This document shows, in pieces, positions 60,898 to 64,000 of a DNA stretch of 64,000 nucleotides (position 1 is its first letter; every line of letters begins with the position of its first letter). This DNA is from Alphaproteobacteria bacterium. GTDB lineage: Bacteria; Pseudomonadota; Alphaproteobacteria; Micropepsales; Micropepsaceae. Made by a program: the position numbers and the translations under genes. The stretch is taken from positions 124,001 through 188,000 of the forward strand of contig CANJBZ010000001.1 of NCBI GenBank assembly GCA_947473475.1, written 5' to 3'. Below the pieces are notes generated by a model. That model had not been told where the DNA came from. It saw only the letters and a program-made list of their open reading frames with translations, and did not search any database.

Positions 60898-61545
60898 TCA
60901 CGGCGTCATCAGAGCGACGGCTTGCGCTGCGGTCATGACGCGGCCCATGCGCGGGAATACGCGCTCCATGAAGAAGGCGTTGTTGTTGCCGCGCGTGGAA
61001 TAGCAGCAATCGCTGACCACAACGATTCCATAGTCGAGATCGCGGGCGGCATAGACCGTGCTCGCGATGCCGACATCCGTGGAACCACCGGCGATGACAA
61101 TGGTGTCGATGCCGCGCACACGAAGCTGTAACTCGAAATTGGTCTGAAAGAACGAACTCCAGCGCTGTTTTGGAATCACCACATCGCCTTCCACGGGCGC
61201 CAGTTCCGGGGCGATTTCCGCGTCGCGCGAACCTTTGTGGAAACGCGGCTGAATGGGTTTATCGGCGCTGCCGCCGGGTTGCAGGTCCATGTTCGTGTCG
61301 GTCAGCCGATCCACCGAATCCGATCCATCCGGTGCGTGCGCCCCTGACGGATAGAACGTCGCTATTCCCACTTTGCGCGCTCCCCCGAGAAGAAGCTGCA
61401 TGTTTTCCAGAATGCTTCGCTCGGCCAGGAATTTCACCTTCGCCGGATTGTCGAGGGGGTGCAGGTAACCGTTCAGCGCATCGAACAGAACCAGCCCGGT
61501 GCGGCCGGCGCTGAGTTTGGGATCGAGCCGGGAAATAAGTGCCAC
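60898..61545 (-). CDS. Isochorismatase-fold protein lacking the catalytic cysteine
   Basis: 215 residues. The fold is clear: Asp22 (LVLFDALNGY) and Lys126 (VIPKQRWSSFF) match two members of the Asp-Lys-Cys triad. The usual T..CV nucleophile position reads STDVGIAST, with Gly159 where Cys is expected. Cys180 and Cys181 lie about 20 residues further on and could not simply replace it. Isochorismatase-like hydrolases without Cys exist that use other chemistry. A binding role, or hydrolysis by a metal or another residue, is possible. Confidence 0.82.
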   Translation of the reverse strand: MALISRLDPKLSAGRTGLVLFDALNGYLHPLDNPAKVKFLAERSILENMQLLLGGARKVGIATFYPSGAHAPDGSDSVDRLTDTNMDLQPGGSADKPIQPRFHKGSRDAEIAPELAPVEGDVVIPKQRWSSFFQTNFELQLRVRGIDTIVIAGGSTDVGIASTVYAARDLDYGIVVVSDCCYSTRGNNNAFFMERVFPRMGRVMTAAQAVALMTP

Positions 61546-61558
61546 GTTGGTTTGTCCT

Positions 61559-62599
61559 CTAATGCAGCGACAGCTTGCGCAAGCGGTCTATGACTTTGGG
61601 GGGAGCACGATAGGTTTCGGCGATGAGCTGCTGGATCTGCTCGCCGGTCCTCGGAGAATTCACGCCGAGAGCCATGCGCCGCGAATCGGAGACAAAGCCT
61701 GGGTCTTGAAACGTGTCGGCGAATGCCTTGCGCATGAGCGCGACGCGATCGGCCGGTACATTGGGCGGCATCACATAGGGCCGCCCCAAAGTTACTTCCG
61801 CTAATCCCGCCTGCAGCAGCAATTTGTCTTCCGGATTGGTCACCACGTCGAGTGCGGAGGGAACGTCCGGAAGCGCCGGTTCCTTCTCCAGCCCGTATTG
61901 CAGGATCAGCCTGATGTTTTTTTCCGTCCGCCAATTGGGATGTGTCGCGTTCAGCGTGTTGTAGAAGAGGCTCGGAAAGCCATCCACCTCGCGCCGTTCC
62001 ATGGCGAAGTACACTTCATTCTGGCCGGGATAGCCGACGACGATTTTCATCTTCGTGCCGAGTGTGGCGTTGATCAGCCGCGCATAGAAGGACGGCGTGG
62101 AGTTGGCGCCCGACGAACCGACGCTGATTTCCCGCTTCTGCAGATCGGCGAGCGAATTCACCGGCGCTGTCTTCCACACCGCGATGAGCCCAACCTCGAC
62201 GCTTGGCGAGCCCAGCCAGTTGAATTTGGTTGGATCGTATCGCGCTTCTTTGGTGCCGAGCAGCGGCTCGAACGGCGTGTTGTTCTGCATCGCCGCGATG
62301 AAGGTGCCGTCCTTGGGCGCGCTGCGGTACAGATAGTTCATCGCCACGATGCCGCCGGCGCCCGGCATGTTGTTCACCACGACGCGCGGATTGCCGGGAA
62401 TATGCTTGCCCAGATATTTTGCGATGGTGCGGCCCATGATGTCGTAGCCGCCGCCGCTGGAGGAGCTGATGACCAGCGTGACGGTTTTGCCTTTGTAGAA
62501 GTCTCTCGCCGGCTGTGCGGATGCGGGCGCGGCAAACAACAGGTTTGCGCCGAGCGCCAGCGTCAAACCCGTCGCGAATTTCTGCCAGTTATATTGCAT
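61559..62599 (-). CDS. Bug/TctC-family solute-binding protein
   Basis: 346 residues from the ATG at 62599, overlapping the stop of the upstream dioxygenase gene (ATGA). Sec signal peptide (FATGLTLALGANLLFAAPASAQ), then family features: GGYDIMGRTIAKYLGKHIPG, VVVNNMPGAGGIVAMNYLY. A periplasmic receptor for a carboxylate-like compound. No tripartite tricarboxylate transporter membrane genes lie in the window, so the partner must be elsewhere. Confidence 0.9.
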   Translation of the reverse strand: MQYNWQKFATGLTLALGANLLFAAPASAQPARDFYKGKTVTLVISSSSGGGYDIMGRTIAKYLGKHIPGNPRVVVNNMPGAGGIVAMNYLYRSAPKDGTFIAAMQNNTPFEPLLGTKEARYDPTKFNWLGSPSVEVGLIAVWKTAPVNSLADLQKREISVGSSGANSTPSFYARLINATLGTKMKIVVGYPGQNEVYFAMERREVDGFPSLFYNTLNATHPNWRTEKNIRLILQYGLEKEPALPDVPSALDVVTNPEDKLLLQAGLAEVTLGRPYVMPPNVPADRVALMRKAFADTFQDPGFVSDSRRMALGVNSPRTGEQIQQLIAETYRAPPKVIDRLRKLSLH

Positions 62600-63462
62600 C
62601 AAGACGGCCGCACGGTGCCTTTGACCGTCGTGCGAAGCATCAACCGCCGTTCGGTTGACGGGAAATCCGTGCGCGCGTGCGACGAGCAGCGATTGTCCCA
62701 CAGCAGCAGATCGCCTTTGCGCCACGCATGGGTATAGACGAATTCCGGTTTCTCGGCGTGGTCGTACACGGCGTTCAGCAGTTGATTGCTTTCGGCTTCG
62801 TCCATGTCGATCACCTTCACCGTCATCAGCCGGTTCACATAGACGGCCTTGCGCCCCGTATCCTCATGCGTGCGGAACACCGGATGCACGAATTCGTTGA
62901 ACGCTTCCACGCCACGGTCGTCGCCGCGTTGCGTTGAGCCGTAATTGTAATGGTGCAGCGCCTTCTTGCCTTCCAGCCGCGCGCGCACCGCGGGATCGAG
63001 CGTCTCATAAGCCGCATAGCCGCTGGCAAACAGCGTGTCGCCGCCATGCGACGGAATTTCCACCGAATAGAGCAGCGTCGCTTTGCTCGGCACTTCCTTA
63101 TGGATCATGTCGTGGTGGAACATCATCTCGCCGTCCGGAAGCGCGCCGATGGGCTCGCCGTTCTCACGGATGTTCGAGATCAGCATGATGCCCGGCAGCA
63201 TTTTGGAAAAACCGGCCGGAAAATATTTGGCAGGACGGTCGAGATTGCCGGTTTCGCCGAAATAGGTGGTGACCCGCAGCAGGTCTTCCTGGGAAAGATT
63301 TTGCCCGGGAAACACCAGCACCAGATGGTTGAGCCAAGCCTGGTAAATGGCAGCGACCGTCTCTTCATCGGGGCGTTCGCGCAGGTCAAGGCCGCGGATT
63401 TCCGCGCCGATGTGTTTGGTCAAAGGGACAATGTCGAGTCGCGTCTTCGTCAGAGTGGTCAT
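62599..63462 (-). CDS. TauD/TfdA-family Fe(II)/2-oxoglutarate dioxygenase
   Basis: 287 residues. Facial triad His116-x-Asp118 (MMFHHDMIH) with the distal His262 (NRCSSHARTDF) and the 2-oxoglutarate-binding Arg273 region (TERRLMLR). It hydroxylates a carboxylated, sulfonated or aryloxy substrate, often to cleave a C-O, C-N or C-S bond. It is the first gene of the minus-strand run that ends with cofC. A REP-like unit lies upstream. Confidence 0.92.
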   Translation of the reverse strand: MTTLTKTRLDIVPLTKHIGAEIRGLDLRERPDEETVAAIYQAWLNHLVLVFPGQNLSQEDLLRVTTYFGETGNLDRPAKYFPAGFSKMLPGIMLISNIRENGEPIGALPDGEMMFHHDMIHKEVPSKATLLYSVEIPSHGGDTLFASGYAAYETLDPAVRARLEGKKALHHYNYGSTQRGDDRGVEAFNEFVHPVFRTHEDTGRKAVYVNRLMTVKVIDMDEAESNQLLNAVYDHAEKPEFVYTHAWRKGDLLLWDNRCSSHARTDFPSTERRLMLRTTVKGTVRPS

Positions 63463-63540
63463 GGGAGCCGCCGTCGGTTAGCAAAATTTTGATGCCGCCA
63501 GAGTAGCGAATGGCCTCAACCCGGCGCAACTGCGGCCCAT

Positions 63541-63601
63541 TTCCTCCCCTGCGTAGCGAAGCGGAGCGGGGGAGGGGGACCGCGAAGCGGTGGAGGGGGC
63601 G
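63541..63601 (+). repeat. GC-rich palindromic repeat unit (REP-like)
   Basis: TTCCTCCCCTGCGTAGCGAAGCGGAGCGGGGGAGG (pieces TTCCTCCCCTGCG and AGCGGGGGAGG), then CCGCGAAGCGG and GGAGGGGGCG. Very close to the copy at 6081-6142. Confidence 0.8.
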
Positions 63602-63633
63602 AGCCGTAGCCTGAAACTATGTTTCGTTGGACT

Positions 63634-63804
63634 TCACAGCTTTGGAGAGACCGTCTCCGGGCTAGTGCGTTTCGGCTCAATGATCAGCCGATCACCCTCC
63701 CGGTACATAATTACCTCCTCACCGGGCAGTTCGAGGTCAGGCGGGATGTCGATCGCTTGCTCGCCGCCGATCCGATACAGCTTGACGGGATACTCTTTCA
63801 GCAT
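63634..63804 (-). CDS. Orphan VapB-like antitoxin
   Basis: 56 residues, MLKEYPVKLYRIGGEQAIDI at the start, then DLELPGEEVIMYREGDRLII and an ending in SPKL, the AbrB/SpoVT pattern of VapB-type antitoxins. The ATG is at 63804. No PIN-domain toxin follows in the space to the dioxygenase gene; only a REP-like unit lies there. It starts nine bases after the GMC oxidoreductase stop on the same strand, so it may be co-transcribed with that gene. Confidence 0.7.
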   Translation of the reverse strand: MLKEYPVKLYRIGGEQAIDIPPDLELPGEEVIMYREGDRLIIEPKRTSPETVSPKL

Positions 63805-63813
63805 GCGTTGACC

Positions 63814-64000
63814 TTAAGCCGCAACCCGGCCCCGGATCAAATCGGCGCCCTTTTCGGCCATCATGAGGACGGTCGCGTTGATGTGGGCCGAGACGAGGTC
63901 CGGCATCGCGGAGGCATCCACCACCCGCAAGCCTTCCATACCCCGAACCCGCATCTGCGGGTCGAGCACGCAATCCTCGCGAGTGCCCATCAGGCAGGTC
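63814..64000 (-). CDS. GMC oxidoreductase C-terminus, cut by the window edge
   Basis: The minus strand reads from the window end [20 protein letters not shown] (first residues), then [20 protein letters not shown], and stops with TAA at 63814. This is the conserved C-terminal end of choline-dehydrogenase-like GMC flavoenzymes; the family His/Asn active-site segment lies partly outside the window. Only 61 codons are visible. It is not closely similar to the two GMC enzymes at 36793 and 45920, which belong to the gluconate dehydrogenase-type branch. Confidence 0.85.
   Translation of the reverse strand, partial: TCLMGTREDCVLDPQMRVRGMEGLRVVDASAMPDLVSAHINATVLMMAEKGADLIRGRVAA

Noticed and set aside
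59643-60938. 431-codon frame opposite cofG and the dienelactone hydrolase-like gene
   Set aside because: It spans two clear genes on the other strand and has no domain or ribosome-binding site; a compositional shadow.

Overview
The window is GC-rich, densely coded DNA that looks like a chromosomal segment of an aerobic alphaproteobacterium. The evidence is an SOS box of the alphaproteobacterial GAAC-N7-GAAC type in front of imuA-imuB-dnaE2, a fused transaldolase/glucose-6-phosphate isomerase, Bug-type and SsuA/THI5-like binding proteins, aromatic-acid MFS transporters and abundant short GC-rich palindromic repeats. The genus cannot be read from the sequence. No rRNA, tRNA, CRISPR array, prophage or transposase was recognised.

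Layout. (1) 1-2500: the end of a TspO-like protein, a histidine kinase with a CBS-like front part, and a LuxR-type regulator with no luxI beside it. (2) 2973-16757: an accessory catabolic region. It holds a heme-oxygenase-fold diiron-type protein, two MFS transporters each followed by a two-domain VOC protein, an alpha/beta hydrolase, a ThDP-dependent enzyme, two more VOC paralogues on the other strand, a DUF2848 protein, a cupin, an amidase, a binding protein without signal peptide, and a small RMF/CrpP-like protein. (3) 16754-26310: egtB-egtD (ergothioneine), tal-pgi, malQ and glgB, with the decayed 3' end of a maltokinase gene just in front of glgB. (4) 26513-32242: the SOS mutasome imuA-imuB-dnaE2. 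(5) 32314-48430: a secreted small protein, a DGPF/YCII protein with an ECF42-like sigma factor, alkaline phosphatase, two GMC dehydrogenase gene sets (one with cytochrome c), an FAH-family enzyme with a UbiD-type decarboxylase, and glgA/glgX. (6) 48540-49218: a vapBC toxin-antitoxin module. (7) 49264-63462: a coenzyme F420 region, comprising an LLM flavin/F420 oxidoreductase, an acyl-CoA module (dehydrogenase, CitE-like lyase, MaoC hydratase, CoA transferase), an NADPH:F420 reductase-like protein, cofE, and a tight minus-strand run of tauD-like, bug, isochorismatase-like, dienelactone hydrolase-like, cofG, cofH, cofD and cofC. (8) The right edge: an orphan VapB-like antitoxin and the end of a GMC oxidoreductase.

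How the genes fit together. The F420 region is the best candidate for an undescribed system. The cofactor genes sit in one operon-like run with four catabolic or transport genes, and the probable F420 users lie a few kilobases away next to CoA-ester enzymes. This suggests an F420-dependent catabolic pathway of unknown substrate. The 2973-16757 cluster looks like a second pathway of unknown substrate, built partly by duplication of a transporter-plus-VOC cassette.

The most striking DNA-level feature is a family of roughly 50-60 bp GC-rich palindromic units. They lie between genes and, in a few places, inside the reading frames of imuB and dnaE2, where the frames stay open and the repeats add extra amino acids. 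All functions are read from sequence patterns alone; no database search was run.
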